Shown: positions 16,872 through 24,919 of the stretch, one piece after another
Numbering within the stretch: position 1 is the first letter of the stretch
How the letters are laid out: the number at the start of each line of letters is the position of its first letter
Origin: Flavobacterium flavigenum
GTDB taxonomy: Bacteria; Bacteroidota; Bacteroidia; Flavobacteriales; Flavobacteriaceae
Direction: 5' to 3'
NCBI RefSeq assembly: GCF_027111255.2
Contig: NZ_CP114285.2
Coordinates: forward strand, 2,914,001-2,978,000
DNA: 64,000 bases
Position numbers and translations under genes: made by a program
Notes under the pieces: generated by a model
Told to the model about the DNA's origin: nothing
What the model saw: only the letters and a program-made list of their open reading frames with translations
The model's database searches: none

Positions 16872-18350
16872 ATGAAAAAACTGTTACTCCTTCTATGTGT
16901 TTTTTATAACACTGTCATGCTAAGTCAGACAGTATTAAATTCTTTTGCCTTAAATTTAAACAGACCTTTAGAAAATGGTCAGGTCCTGAATACTGAAGAT
17001 GTAAAAACCAATGATATTTATGTTTTTGCAGCCGATGATAAATTCATCAATATTTTAAAATACAATAAATCACTGTTTTTAAAGTACCAGTTTACAGATT
17101 CTATAAAACTGGCAGAAAACAGATCTTTAATAGGACATAGTATCAGCGATGACGGAAATCCGCTGCTTTACTGGGCAACCAATAATTTAAGAAACATCAG
17201 AATCATTAAATATTTTCCTGAAACCAAAACTTCAAGGGCTTTAAATTTTGATTTGCCTACAACTACTGAATACATTATAACCACTTTCCAAAAAAACAAT
17301 ATGTTTTATATACTGTGTAAGGAAACAAATCAACAGCGTCTGCTACTTTATGAGTTTAATAACGGAAAAGCTGAAGTGAAAATGTTCGATTTATCCGGAA
17401 TACTGTTTCAGAATGATAAAGGACAAAATTTGGCTTTCAATACCGTTATCCGATATTATCCTATTGAAAAAATGGATCCTGATAGTTTTAATACTTTAGA
17501 CAAAACAGTTCATAAAACCAAAATGTATATCTCAGAGGGTCATATCTTTTTGAGTTTTGATTACAGCCTGAAAAAAACCCAGGTTTTAGATCTTGACCTG
17601 ACCACCACAAATATTACCGAGAAAAACTTTATTCAGCCCGTATCTGACAAGGAATCCAGATCCTCTAATTCTTTCATTTACGAAAACAAAATCCTTCAAA
17701 TCAAAACTTCTAAAGAGGAATTTTTATTCAACATCAAAGATTTTGATTCAGAAAAAACGTTAAAAAGTATCTCTGTTTCAAAAAAAGATTCAATCCATTT
17801 TAAAAATTCGCCTTTCTTTCTACAGATAAACGATAAAAAGCCTCAACAAATAAAAACGACCGAGAAATTTTTAAAACAGCTTTCTACATTAAACGCAGGA
17901 ATAACCGTTTTTAAAAACCACAAAAACACCTCCGTCTCTTTTGGTGGATTTGCAGAATATCAGATTTCAGGTTACGATTACATACAAGGCAACTTATTGG
18001 CAGATTTTTTTGATAATGGATATGGCGGTTATTCGGAGTACCAAAGTAAAATGGCCTATTTTGACGCGATGCTTAATCAGGATTTAGAATTTGTAAACAG
18101 CAAACAATCAGAACCTTTGGCTATTGATAATGTTTTTTATTATTTAAGTACCAATAAAAATATTTCGCTGCAAAATATTATTAAACTAAAAGAGTATTAC
18201 ATTTTAGGCTATTACGATATGGCTTCAAAACAATACATCATGCGTAAATTTACGGATGGGTTTTATTATGAAGAAAGAAATCCGATCATCAACAGGGCCT
18301 TTCTTTCAAAACCTTACCAGTTTGAGGATCTTAAATTTTCTAAGGATTAA
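16872..18350 (+). CDS. Secreted protein of the paralogous family, member 3 (492 aa, divergent)
   Basis: A distant paralogue of the two genes at 11441 and 12953. Signal peptide MKKLLLLLCVFYNTVMLSQT. The same landmarks appear in order: IGHSISDDGNPLLYWATNN, FYILCKETNQQRLLLYEFN, NSFIYENKILQIKTSKEEF, a TSVSFGGFAEY block where members 1 and 2 have ITFGGVS, and the end YYILGYYDMASKQYIMRKFT, here followed by a 28-residue extra tail. The spread of three copies over 7 kb suggests old duplication with insertion of unrelated genes. Function is unknown. Confidence 0.75.
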   Translation: MKKLLLLLCVFYNTVMLSQTVLNSFALNLNRPLENGQVLNTEDVKTNDIYVFAADDKFINILKYNKSLFLKYQFTDSIKLAENRSLIGHSISDDGNPLLYWATNNLRNIRIIKYFPETKTSRALNFDLPTTTEYIITTFQKNNMFYILCKETNQQRLLLYEFNNGKAEVKMFDLSGILFQNDKGQNLAFNTVIRYYPIEKMDPDSFNTLDKTVHKTKMYISEGHIFLSFDYSLKKTQVLDLDLTTTNITEKNFIQPVSDKESRSSNSFIYENKILQIKTSKEEFLFNIKDFDSEKTLKSISVSKKDSIHFKNSPFFLQINDKKPQQIKTTEKFLKQLSTLNAGITVFKNHKNTSVSFGGFAEYQISGYDYIQGNLLADFFDNGYGGYSEYQSKMAYFDAMLNQDLEFVNSKQSEPLAIDNVFYYLSTNKNISLQNIIKLKEYYILGYYDMASKQYIMRKFTDGFYYEERNPIINRAFLSKPYQFEDLKFSKD

Positions 18351-18429
18351 TCTGAATGTTCTTAGTTTTGGATCTCCCAAAAAATGGTTTTGAATTATTT
18401 TCATTAATTTTACAAAAAAGACACGTATT

Positions 18430-18948
18430 ATGCTATCAAAAAATATTGAAACGGCTTTAAATAAGCAAATCCGAATAGAAGCAGAATCTTCACAAACCTA
18501 CCTCTCGATGGCTTGCTGGGCCGAAGTACACGGATTAGAAGGAATTGCCCAGTTTATGTATACCCAGTCTGATGAAGAACGTGCACACATGCTTAAACTG
18601 GTAAAATATGTTAACGAACGTGGCGGACACGCTCAGGTTACTGATCTAAAAGCACCCAGAATTTCCTATTCCACATTTAAAGAGATGTTTGAGGAACTTT
18701 ACAATCACGAACTTTTTGTTTCACAATCGATCAATGAACTGGTACACATCACTTTTGAAGAGAAAGATTATGCTACACACAATTTCTTACAATGGTATGT
18801 TTCTGAACAAATTGAAGAAGAAGCTACAGCTAAATCTATTTTGGACAAAATCAACTTAATTGGTGAAGATAAGGGCGGACTTTACTTGTTTGATCGTGAT
18901 ATTCAGCAGTTAACTGTTACAAGCTCAATTGCTATTAATCCAAAATAA
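18430..18948 (+). CDS. ftnA: Bacterial non-haem ferritin
   Basis: Iron-storage ferritin forming a 24-subunit cage. The four-helix bundle is complete at 172 aa, and ferroxidase ligands sit in expected helices: the Glu of IRIEAESSQTYLSMACWAE, the SDEERAHMLKLVKYVNERGG block (ExxH), ELVHITFEEKDY and QWYVSEQIEEEATA. The C-terminal extension LYLFDRDIQQLTV resembles FtnA. No haem-binding Met typical of bacterioferritin is seen. No operon partner is evident, although metal-regulated genes lie at the right end of the window. Confidence 0.95.
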   Translation: MLSKNIETALNKQIRIEAESSQTYLSMACWAEVHGLEGIAQFMYTQSDEERAHMLKLVKYVNERGGHAQVTDLKAPRISYSTFKEMFEELYNHELFVSQSINELVHITFEEKDYATHNFLQWYVSEQIEEEATAKSILDKINLIGEDKGGLYLFDRDIQQLTVTSSIAINPK

Positions 18949-19026
18949 AAAAGTTAAAGTTTATTTAGAATGCATAAGAATAATATTTTCTGTTTATATT
19001 TGTCCTGTTTTTAATACAGAGGAAAA

Positions 19027-19212
19027 TTGAGCAAGAAAGAAAAAGACAAGGACAAAAAAAAGGATAAAAAGAAAAAAAAGAATAAAGATATCCTTGATAA
19101 ACTTAAGAAGATTGAAAACTGTAAATCTTCTTGCTGTGAGAAATATAAAAAAAGTGAAAAGAAACGCTGCTCACGCTGTCCTATGTTTGATTTATTAAAA
19201 AAGACTGCTTAG
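19027..19212 (+). CDS. Lys-rich small protein with a Cys cluster (61 aa, TTG start)
   Basis: The frame opens at TTG preceded by AGAGGA, an unusual start, since no in-frame ATG lies before the charged part. The product has a run of K and D (MSKKEKDKDKKKDKKKKKNK), a short helix DILDKLKKIENC, and six cysteines in CKSSCCEKYKKSEKKRCSRC, then PMFDLLKKTA. The spacing suggests metal binding or a redox role, but this is inference. A strong terminator follows 12 bp after the stop, and TATATTTG at 18995-19002 could be its -7 box; both support a real transcription unit. Confidence 0.7.
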   Translation: MSKKEKDKDKKKDKKKKKNKDILDKLKKIENCKSSCCEKYKKSEKKRCSRCPMFDLLKKTA

Positions 19213-19224
19213 TAATACATATAA

Positions 19225-19254
19225 AACCCACCAAAGAAATCTGGTGGGTTTTTT
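19225..19254 (+). terminator. Intrinsic terminator
   Basis: Perfect stem AACCCACCA/TGGTGGGTT (19225-19233 with 19242-19250) and a T-run, right after the Lys-rich small gene. Confidence 0.92.
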
Positions 19255-19301
19255 AGTTTAAATTGCGGTTCCTTTCTGATTTTAAAGACACTAAAATTTA
19301 T

Positions 19302-19994
19302 ATGAAAAACCAAATCATAATTCCACAATCTGCTCTTGATTTTTTACAGCTGCTCAAAGAAAACAATAACAAACCCTGGTTTGAAGCACATAAACAGGAA
19401 TATCTAACCGAATTAAGCCATATTGAAGCTTTTGCAGATGCTTTGTTACAGGAACTTTCTAAAACGGATATCCTGGAAACCAAATCTGGTAAAAAAAGTG
19501 TGTATCGAATTTACCGTGATATACGTTTTTCTAAAGACAAAACGCCTTTTAAAACTTTTTGGGGAGGCAGCTATACACGGGCAACTGCGGTCAGACGAGG
19601 CGGTTATTATTTTCATCTTGAAAAAGGAAACAGCTTTTTTGCGGGTGGGTTTTGGGGACCGAATGCAGCAGATCTAAAGAGGATTAGAACTGAATTTGCC
19701 CAGGATCCGGAAACGTTTCGGAAAATTTTAAATTCAAAATCTTTCATCAGTAATTTTGGGACTTTACAAGGAGAGCAACTCAAGACAAAACCAGCAGGCT
19801 TTGGTGTAGATCATCCGGCAATTGACCTCCTCCGTTTCAAACAATTTTTGGTAATCAAACGTTTCACGGATGAAGAAGTCTTGAACGCGCTTTTCTTAGA
19901 ACAGGCTTTAGACACATTCAAAAACATGAGACCTTTTTTTGATTATATGAGCGAAGTACTGACAACTGATATAAATGGCGCTTCGATATTATAA
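19302..19994 (+). CDS. DUF2461 (TIGR02453) family protein
   Basis: A cytoplasmic protein of 230 aa. The ATG at 19302 was chosen over an upstream TTG that would add 13 residues without family support. Diagnostic blocks are LDFLQLLKENNNKPWFEAHK, KKSVYRIYRDIRFSKDKTPF, YYFHLEKGNSFFAGGFWGP and LKTKPAGFGVDHPAIDLLRF. The family is widespread and its function is not established. It is followed by a bidirectional terminator and faces ssb. Confidence 0.88.
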   Translation: MKNQIIIPQSALDFLQLLKENNNKPWFEAHKQEYLTELSHIEAFADALLQELSKTDILETKSGKKSVYRIYRDIRFSKDKTPFKTFWGGSYTRATAVRRGGYYFHLEKGNSFFAGGFWGPNAADLKRIRTEFAQDPETFRKILNSKSFISNFGTLQGEQLKTKPAGFGVDHPAIDLLRFKQFLVIKRFTDEEVLNALFLEQALDTFKNMRPFFDYMSEVLTTDINGASIL

Positions 19995-20010
19995 AATTTG
20001 TTTCAAAATA

Positions 20011-20044
20011 AAACCCGACAGGTTTTTTAAAGCCTGTCGGGTTT
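20011..20044. terminator. Bidirectional intrinsic terminator
   Basis: Perfect 12-bp stem AAACCCGACAGG/CCTGTCGGGTTT (20011-20022 with 20033-20044), between the convergent DUF2461 and ssb genes. Confidence 0.92.
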
Positions 20045-20061
20045 AACCAACAATTGAAATC

Positions 20062-20385
20062 TTATTTGCTGAGCAGTAAGATTTCGTTTACCACAATTTC
20101 TGTAACGTAACGTTTCTCTCCGTTTTTATCGTCATAGCTTCTGTGTGTCAGTTTTCCTTCAACGGCGACTTCTTTTCCTTTTACTACATATTTTTCGATA
20201 ATTTCGGCCGTTTTGCCCCAGGCAGTAACACGATGCCATTCGGTTTGCTCCACTTTTTCACCTTTATCATTAGTGTATTTCTCATTGGTAGCAATACTTA
20301 AATGCGCTAATTTTCTTCCGCTGTCTAATGTTTTGATTTCAGGGTCATTACCTACGTTACCGATTAATTGTACTTTGTTTTTCAT
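20062..20385 (-). CDS. ssb: Single-stranded DNA-binding protein, short form
   Basis: OB-fold ssDNA-binding protein: MKNKVQLIGNVGNDPEIKTL, LAHLSIATNEKYTN, TEWHRVTAWGKTAEIIEKYV and VAVEGKLTHRSYDD are all canonical SSB blocks. At 107 aa it ends right after the OB fold (NEILLLSK) and lacks the flexible linker and acidic DDDIPF-type tip that recruits repair and replication partners. It may therefore be a secondary SSB rather than the essential one. Monocistronic. On the minus strand CATCTTTG (20445-20452) is a weak -7 candidate. Confidence 0.92.
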   Translation of the reverse strand: MKNKVQLIGNVGNDPEIKTLDSGRKLAHLSIATNEKYTNDKGEKVEQTEWHRVTAWGKTAEIIEKYVVKGKEVAVEGKLTHRSYDDKNGEKRYVTEIVVNEILLLSK

Positions 20386-20516
20386 GGCGTATACTATTTT
20401 TTAAAGGTTTATATAAATTGAATCGTTCGTCAAATTCAACGATGCAAAGATGTGGCGAGTCTCAAAAATTAGTCGGTTATGAACTATTTACTTTCGGTTG
20501 TAACTGTTTGTAACCG

Positions 20517-20546
20517 TTTGTAAATGGAAATTAATTAGTATATTTG
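20517..20546 (+). promoter_or_regulatory. Bacteroidota-type promoter (TTTG-N18-TATATTTG)
   Basis: TTTG at 20517-20520 and TATATTTG at 20539-20546, spacing 18 bp, match the Bacteroidota -33/-7 consensus well. It lies 34 bp before the ATG of the lipoprotein gene at 20581. The -33 box overlaps a tandem of TAACTGTTTG and TAACCGTTTG. Confidence 0.65.
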
Positions 20547-20580
20547 AGTTAGTGGCTAGACCTCCGTAGAATAAGCAAAT

Positions 20581-21183
20581 ATGAAGAAAATTAAAACAAT
20601 AGTATTAATGGGTATATTTTCAACACTTTTTAGTTGTAATCAATCAAATAAAGAAACTAACCTAAAAGATATAGTTGTAGTTTATGATGATGAAGATAGT
20701 TTTAAAGATATTGATTTATCAATTATAAGTGAAGAAAAAACAAAGGACAAAAATATCTATATAGCAAAAGGGCTCTATAAAGGAAAAACCGTCGGATTAA
20801 AATTTGAAATTAATACGAAGTTACCAAAAGGCTTAACAGAAAATGGACTTGATAAAAACGGCTTTATTAAAAATGCTTTGCAAATAAAATCAATCGGAAA
20901 TGAAAGTGATGAGTTTTTAAAAGCAATTTCAGAAACTTATGGATTCCCAGATTATAAAAACTTTAAAAATTCTATTTCAGTTCCAACTCTCTTTTCATTG
21001 AATAAAGAAAATGTTGATTTAAACAAAAATGGAGAATATCGTTTTAAACTTTTTTTTGAAGAAGATAGTGCTGAAAATTATTGCGAAATTTTCTTTAATA
21101 TTAGCACTGACAAAAAGATTATTGGATTACACGAAAAAGACGAAGAATATAGAAAATCATTAATTAAAGTATTTACCAATTAA
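20581..21183 (+). CDS. Putative lipoprotein of unknown function (200 aa)
   Basis: The signal peptide MKKIKTIVLMGIFSTLFSCN has a Cys at residue 19 in an LFSC context, so the protein is probably lipid-anchored. The body is acidic and Lys-rich with no recognised domain; landmarks are VVVYDDEDSFKDIDLSIISE, GLYKGKTVGLKFEINTKLPK and YGFPDYKNF. The gene is flanked by GTTAGTGGCT upstream (20548-20557) and its exact inverse AGCCACTAAC downstream (21189-21198), and its base composition is lower in G+C than its neighbours. It looks like a horizontally mobile cassette. Function is not known. Confidence 0.7.
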   Translation: MKKIKTIVLMGIFSTLFSCNQSNKETNLKDIVVVYDDEDSFKDIDLSIISEEKTKDKNIYIAKGLYKGKTVGLKFEINTKLPKGLTENGLDKNGFIKNALQIKSIGNESDEFLKAISETYGFPDYKNFKNSISVPTLFSLNKENVDLNKNGEYRFKLFFEEDSAENYCEIFFNISTDKKIIGLHEKDEEYRKSLIKVFTN

Positions 21184-21188
21184 TGCCC

Positions 21189-21320
21189 AGCCACTAACCG
21201 CTAGTAAGCAATAGTCGGAAATTAGGCTGAATTTAATGATAGTTTTGTATTTGTAAAATAGTGATTAACCGAAATATTACGCTTACTTAACCCCGACCAT
21301 CGCCTACTAGCCAAACGTTG
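21189..21320. repeat. Long imperfect inverted repeat, cassette-site-like
   Basis: Starts with AGCCACTAAC. Then GCTAGTAAGCAATAGTCGG (21200-21218) pairs with CCGACCATCGCCTACTAGC (21293-21311), 16 of 19 positions, across a 74-nt spacer, and it ends CCAAACGTTG. A long structured element bounded by an AAC end and a GTT end, directly after a small gene, is the layout of a cassette recombination site (attC-like). No integrase gene is in the window. The element itself is seen; the role is inferred. Confidence 0.5.
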
Positions 21321-21368
21321 TTCGTAATATTCTGAAAAACAATTTAAAATAAATAACAAGAAGAAGAA

Positions 21369-21719
21369 GTGACCAAAATTCCTACACCAACAATAATTTT
21401 ATCTTCCATATTAATACTTTTACTTTTAACATCTTGTGAACGTTTTCAATAGGCAGCAATTATAAATGATTCCAATAAAAATTTAACAATAAGAATAAAA
21501 TATAATTCTGACCCAAGAATTGAAATTGTAAAACTAGAGCCTAATGAACAATATGAAATAAGAAGTGGAAATATTCGTAAAAAGCCAATTTTTGAAGGAA
21601 TAGAAGAAATAGAAATTTTAAAAAATGACACTTTGCTATTAAAGACAAAAAGTATGTTTTTAGATGAATTATTTTCAACAGCTCAAGATAAAGGAATTTA
21701 TGAATTAAGAATTCAATAA
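21369..21719 (+). pseudogene. Small lipoprotein gene interrupted by one in-frame TAG
   Basis: From a GTG at 21369 the frame reads a signal peptide with lipobox (LSSILILLLLTSCERFQ), then TAG at 21450-21452, then an uninterrupted continuation of 88 codons (AAIINDSNKNLTIRIKYNSD and onward to GIYELRIQ) ending at TAA. The two halves are in the same frame and together make a plausible lipoprotein of about 115 aa. It is therefore either a recent pseudogene or carries a sequence error. Family unknown. It follows the cassette-like inverted repeat. Confidence 0.65.
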
Positions 21720-21868
21720 AACCTCGCAAAACAATTTCAATAACAGATTTAGACTAATTATCGAGTAGCTTTTGTATTAGGGATGATTAAGCAAATCGAA
21801 AAATAGTAATCAATTTATTATAGATTCTCTAAGTGTTAAAACTTCAACAAAATTGTTAACCCAAATTC

Positions 21869-22636
21869 ATGAAAAATATAATTCAAATTATTTTATTATT
21901 ATTTTCCAGTTCACTACTTGCCTGTGTTTGTGATGACAATCCAATAACAGAAAAATATATAGAATCTGATTTTGTTGCTAAAATTAAAATCACAAAGAAT
22001 TATGAGAATGAAGATTCGGAAGAACTTTATAAAACAGAATTTATAATTACGGAGCTTTTTAAAGGCGAAAATTTAAAAGCAATTTATGTTGCAGGGAGAA
22101 GCGATGGAGATATGGGAAGTTCCTGTTCTATATTTATTCCCGAAAATACTGAATTAATTGTTTATGCCCGAAAAAATAAGGATGGAAAATATATAATAGG
22201 AATGTGTTCAGGATTATTGTATCTCAATAAAACCAATCTTAAAAATCAAAAAAGAGAATTAGAAATATTAAAAACTTTTAAGTCAAAAAAAATAATTTTT
22301 ACCGATAAGATAAATTACCGTGAAAAAAATTATAGCGAAAATAAAGATATTGGCACCGATTTAAAGCAATTTAGAGGTATTGAAACTAATAAAGAATATG
22401 GAATTTATGAAATTACTTTCGATACAAATTTGACAATTAAAGATGTTTCGGAAATTAGTGGTTTTGGAAATCAAATGGATCAAAAATTAATTGAAATTAT
22501 TAAAAAAAGCAGTTGGACGAGTAATGATAACGGAATAAAAGATAAAGTTCCCGAAAATAGTAAGCTGATAATTGGAATATATTTTTATGCAAAAGAAAAA
22601 AATAGTTTGAGTTTTTTAAGTACATTTTATTTCTAA
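21869..22636 (+). CDS. NTR/TIMP-like domain lipoprotein or secreted protein (255 aa)
   Basis: The signal peptide ends at LLAC, with Cys19 followed by Val and Cys21 (CVCDDNPI). An N-terminal CxC followed by YIESDFVAKIKITKNY, YKTEFIITELFKGE, SSCSIFIPENTELIVYARK and IIGMCSG is the pattern of netrin-like (NTR/TIMP-like) beta-barrels in bacteria, with two further cysteines for disulfides. In animals the N-terminal Cys of TIMPs binds protease zinc, but here LLAC could equally be a lipobox. The C-terminal half (about 150-255) has no recognised domain. AT-rich like its left neighbours. Confidence 0.65.
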   Translation: MKNIIQIILLLFSSSLLACVCDDNPITEKYIESDFVAKIKITKNYENEDSEELYKTEFIITELFKGENLKAIYVAGRSDGDMGSSCSIFIPENTELIVYARKNKDGKYIIGMCSGLLYLNKTNLKNQKRELEILKTFKSKKIIFTDKINYREKNYSENKDIGTDLKQFRGIETNKEYGIYEITFDTNLTIKDVSEISGFGNQMDQKLIEIIKKSSWTSNDNGIKDKVPENSKLIIGIYFYAKEKNSLSFLSTFYF

Positions 22637-22750
22637 AAATAACTGGGTTTCTATAGCTGAAAGTTGTTCTTTCACGAATAAAATCTTATCTTGAGAAGAC
22701 AACTCAATTCACTTTATCGCGACACTAGCGTTCAAACAAAATCACAAAAA

Positions 22751-24280
22751 ATGCAGACAAAAATCAACAAAGTAGAATTACGAAATTTAAAATTTGAAGA
22801 TTATAAAGAACTCAAAAACTCTATGGTCGAATCTTATCCGGATATGGCCAATTCGTATTGGAGAGCAAATGATATTGAAAGATTGCTTTCTATATTTCCA
22901 GAAGGTCAACTGGTAATTTTGGTAGATGGCAAAGTGGTTGGCTCTGCATTATCCCTTATTGTTGATGAAAAATTAGTAGACAAAAGGCACAATTACAGGC
23001 AGATTGTTGGAGATTACACCTTTTCTACCCATAATCCGGATGGGGAAATTTTATATGGAATTGATGTTTTTATTCATCCTAATTTCCGAGGATTACGATT
23101 GGGCAGACGTTTGTACGATGCAAGAAAAGAATTGTGCGAACAGCTGAATCTGAAAGCTATTGTTTTTGCCGGAAGGATTCCGAATTATGCGCAGCATTCT
23201 AAAAAAATGACACCAAAAAATTACATCGACAAAGTAAAACACAAAGAATTACACGATCCAGTGCTTTCATTTCAGTTGAGTAATGATTTTCACGTTTTGC
23301 GGATTATCAAAAATTATCTGGAAGGAGACGAAGAATCCAAAGAATTTGCGGTGCTTTTAGAATGGAACAATGTCTATTATGATGAAAGTCCAAAGCTGAT
23401 CAATCTCGAAAAAAGTGTAATTCGTCTGGGTCTTGTACAATGGCAAATGCGTCAACTGAATAATCTGGAAGAATTTTTCGAACAGTCTGAATTTTTTATT
23501 GATGTCGTTTCTGGATATGGGAGCGATTTTGCGCTTTTTCCGGAACTTTTTATTGCGCCTCTGATGGCCGATTACAATCATTTATCAGAAGCAGAAGCCA
23601 TTCGGGAACTTGCCCGCTATTCTGACCCGATCAGAAAGCGTTTTCAGGAATTGGCTATTTCATACAACATCAATATCATTACCGGTAGTATGCCTTACTT
23701 AGAAAATGGTAATTTATATAATGTTGGTTTTTTGTGCAAAAGGGATGGGATTTCTGAAATGTATACCAAAATTCACATTACTCCAAACGAAGTCGTACAT
23801 TGGGGCATGAAAGGAGGATCCCAATTTAAAACTTTTGATACCGATTGCGGAAAAATAGGAATCCTGATTTGTTACGATGTTGAATTCCCGGAACTTCCAA
23901 GATTACTCGCAGATGAAGGCATGAATATTCTTTTTGTTCCTTTTTTGACCGATACACAAAATGGTTACACCCGTGTCAAACATTGTTCGCAGGCACGTGC
24001 GATAGAAAATGAATGTTATGTGGCCATTGCAGGCTGTGTTGGGAATCTTCCGAAAGTAAATAATATGGATATTCAATATGCGCAGGCGGCAGTATTTACA
24101 CCCTCTGATTTTGCTTTTCCGAGCAACGGCATCAAAGCCGAAGCCACTCCAAACACAGAAATGACATTGATTGTAGATGTGGATTTGAATTTACTAAAAG
24201 AATTGCATGAGCATGGAAGTGTACATATACTGAAAGACAGGAGGACAGATTTATATGAAATAAAGAAACTGAATCCTTGA
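22751..24280 (+). CDS. GNAT acetyltransferase-nitrilase fusion protein
   Basis: A two-domain enzyme of 509 aa from the ATG at 22751; an upstream TTG would add 20 residues without domain content. N-terminal GNAT fold (about 1-210) has the acetyl-CoA block IDVFIHPNFRGLRLGRRLYD. C-terminal carbon-nitrogen hydrolase (about 220-500) has the Glu-Lys-Cys triad in ALFPELFIAPLM (Glu), MYTKIHITPNEV (Lys) and IGILICYDVEFPELPRLLAD (Cys374). This fusion is known in Bacteroidota and other groups, and the substrate is not established. It is single in its transcription unit and is followed by two dispersed repeats. Confidence 0.93.
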   Translation: MQTKINKVELRNLKFEDYKELKNSMVESYPDMANSYWRANDIERLLSIFPEGQLVILVDGKVVGSALSLIVDEKLVDKRHNYRQIVGDYTFSTHNPDGEILYGIDVFIHPNFRGLRLGRRLYDARKELCEQLNLKAIVFAGRIPNYAQHSKKMTPKNYIDKVKHKELHDPVLSFQLSNDFHVLRIIKNYLEGDEESKEFAVLLEWNNVYYDESPKLINLEKSVIRLGLVQWQMRQLNNLEEFFEQSEFFIDVVSGYGSDFALFPELFIAPLMADYNHLSEAEAIRELARYSDPIRKRFQELAISYNINIITGSMPYLENGNLYNVGFLCKRDGISEMYTKIHITPNEVVHWGMKGGSQFKTFDTDCGKIGILICYDVEFPELPRLLADEGMNILFVPFLTDTQNGYTRVKHCSQARAIENECYVAIAGCVGNLPKVNNMDIQYAQAAVFTPSDFAFPSNGIKAEATPNTEMTLIVDVDLNLLKELHEHGSVHILKDRRTDLYEIKKLNP

Positions 24281-24309
24281 AAAAATACGCTTAAATATAC
24301 ACGGAAACT

Positions 24310-24373
24310 TGTCATTCCGTAGGAATCTCTATGCGAAAAGATTTAGCAATGTTGAGATTCCTACGGAATGACA
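24310..24373. repeat. Dispersed palindromic repeat (20-bp arms), copy 1
   Basis: TGTCATTCCGTAGGAATCTC (24310-24329) and its exact inverse (24354-24373) around a 24-nt loop. The identical arms recur at 59764-59783 and 59807-59826 with a different loop. The conserved arms and variable loop show that the hairpin itself is the conserved unit. Confidence 0.9.
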
Positions 24374-24420
24374 AACGTACGGGTTATTTGTTATTAAATA
24401 AAAAACCATACCCCAATAAT

Positions 24421-24480
24421 TAGCCCTGATAGAGTCGGTATCCTCGTAACGGAGTGAAGAGATATAGGCGAAAGCAGGAA
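24421..24480. repeat. Dispersed extragenic palindromic repeat, copy 3 (decayed)
   Basis: TAGCCCTGATAGAGTCGGTA followed by TCCTCGTAAC, a spacer, AGATATAGGCGAAAGCAGGAA. It keeps the order TAGCCCnGATAGA / ATCCT / AGAT / GCGGAAAGCGGG seen at 9045-9120, but has lost the TTTTGC/GCAAAA stem. It stands next to the other palindromic repeat in the same 280-bp gap. Confidence 0.5.
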
Positions 24481-24562
24481 TCCATGACAACAGATACAAA
24501 ACATTAATTCGCTCAAAATAAAACAAATCAAGTTGCCCTATTTTCAACTTAAAAACTAAATA

Positions 24563-24910
24563 ATGAAAACATGCCTCGAATGCGCTGAGAAAATTGTAGG
24601 CCGGGAAGACAAAAAATTCTGCTCAGACAGCTGCCGTAATGCCTACAATAATAAAATAAACAAGGACAGCACAAATTTTATGCGGAATGTAAACAACAAG
24701 CTGCGTAAAAATTACCGAATTTTGTCTGAATTAAACACAGAAGGAAAATCTAAGACAACCAGGGAAAAAATGCTCAATAAAGGTTTTGATTTTGATTTCT
24801 TTACCAATATCTTGCAGACCAAAACAGGTAACACCTACTATTTTCTATACGATCAGGGATATCGGTCTTTGGACAATGATTATTTTATGCTCGTAAAAAA
24901 AGAAATTTAA
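24563..24910 (+). CDS. Small zinc-ribbon-type protein (115 aa)
   Basis: The N-terminus has a four-Cys site: MKTCLECAEKIVGREDKKFC with SDSCRNAYNNK, that is CxxC-x13-CxxxC, a probable zinc knuckle. After it come helices (FMRNVNNKLRKNYRILSELN) and a C-terminal block with YYFLYDQGYRSLDNDYFMLV. It looks like a conserved Bacteroidota protein of unknown role; nucleic-acid binding is a guess from the knuckle and basic helix. It ends 9 bp before the peptidase gene, so the two are probably cotranscribed. Confidence 0.75.
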   Translation: MKTCLECAEKIVGREDKKFCSDSCRNAYNNKINKDSTNFMRNVNNKLRKNYRILSELNTEGKSKTTREKMLNKGFDFDFFTNILQTKTGNTYYFLYDQGYRSLDNDYFMLVKKEI

Positions 24911-24919
24911 TACCACAAT

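Noticed and set aside
20548..21320. A full integron array
   Set aside because: Only one structured element and no integrase gene are visible; the flanking lipoprotein and NTR-like genes do not have matching elements. Kept only as a cassette-like finding.
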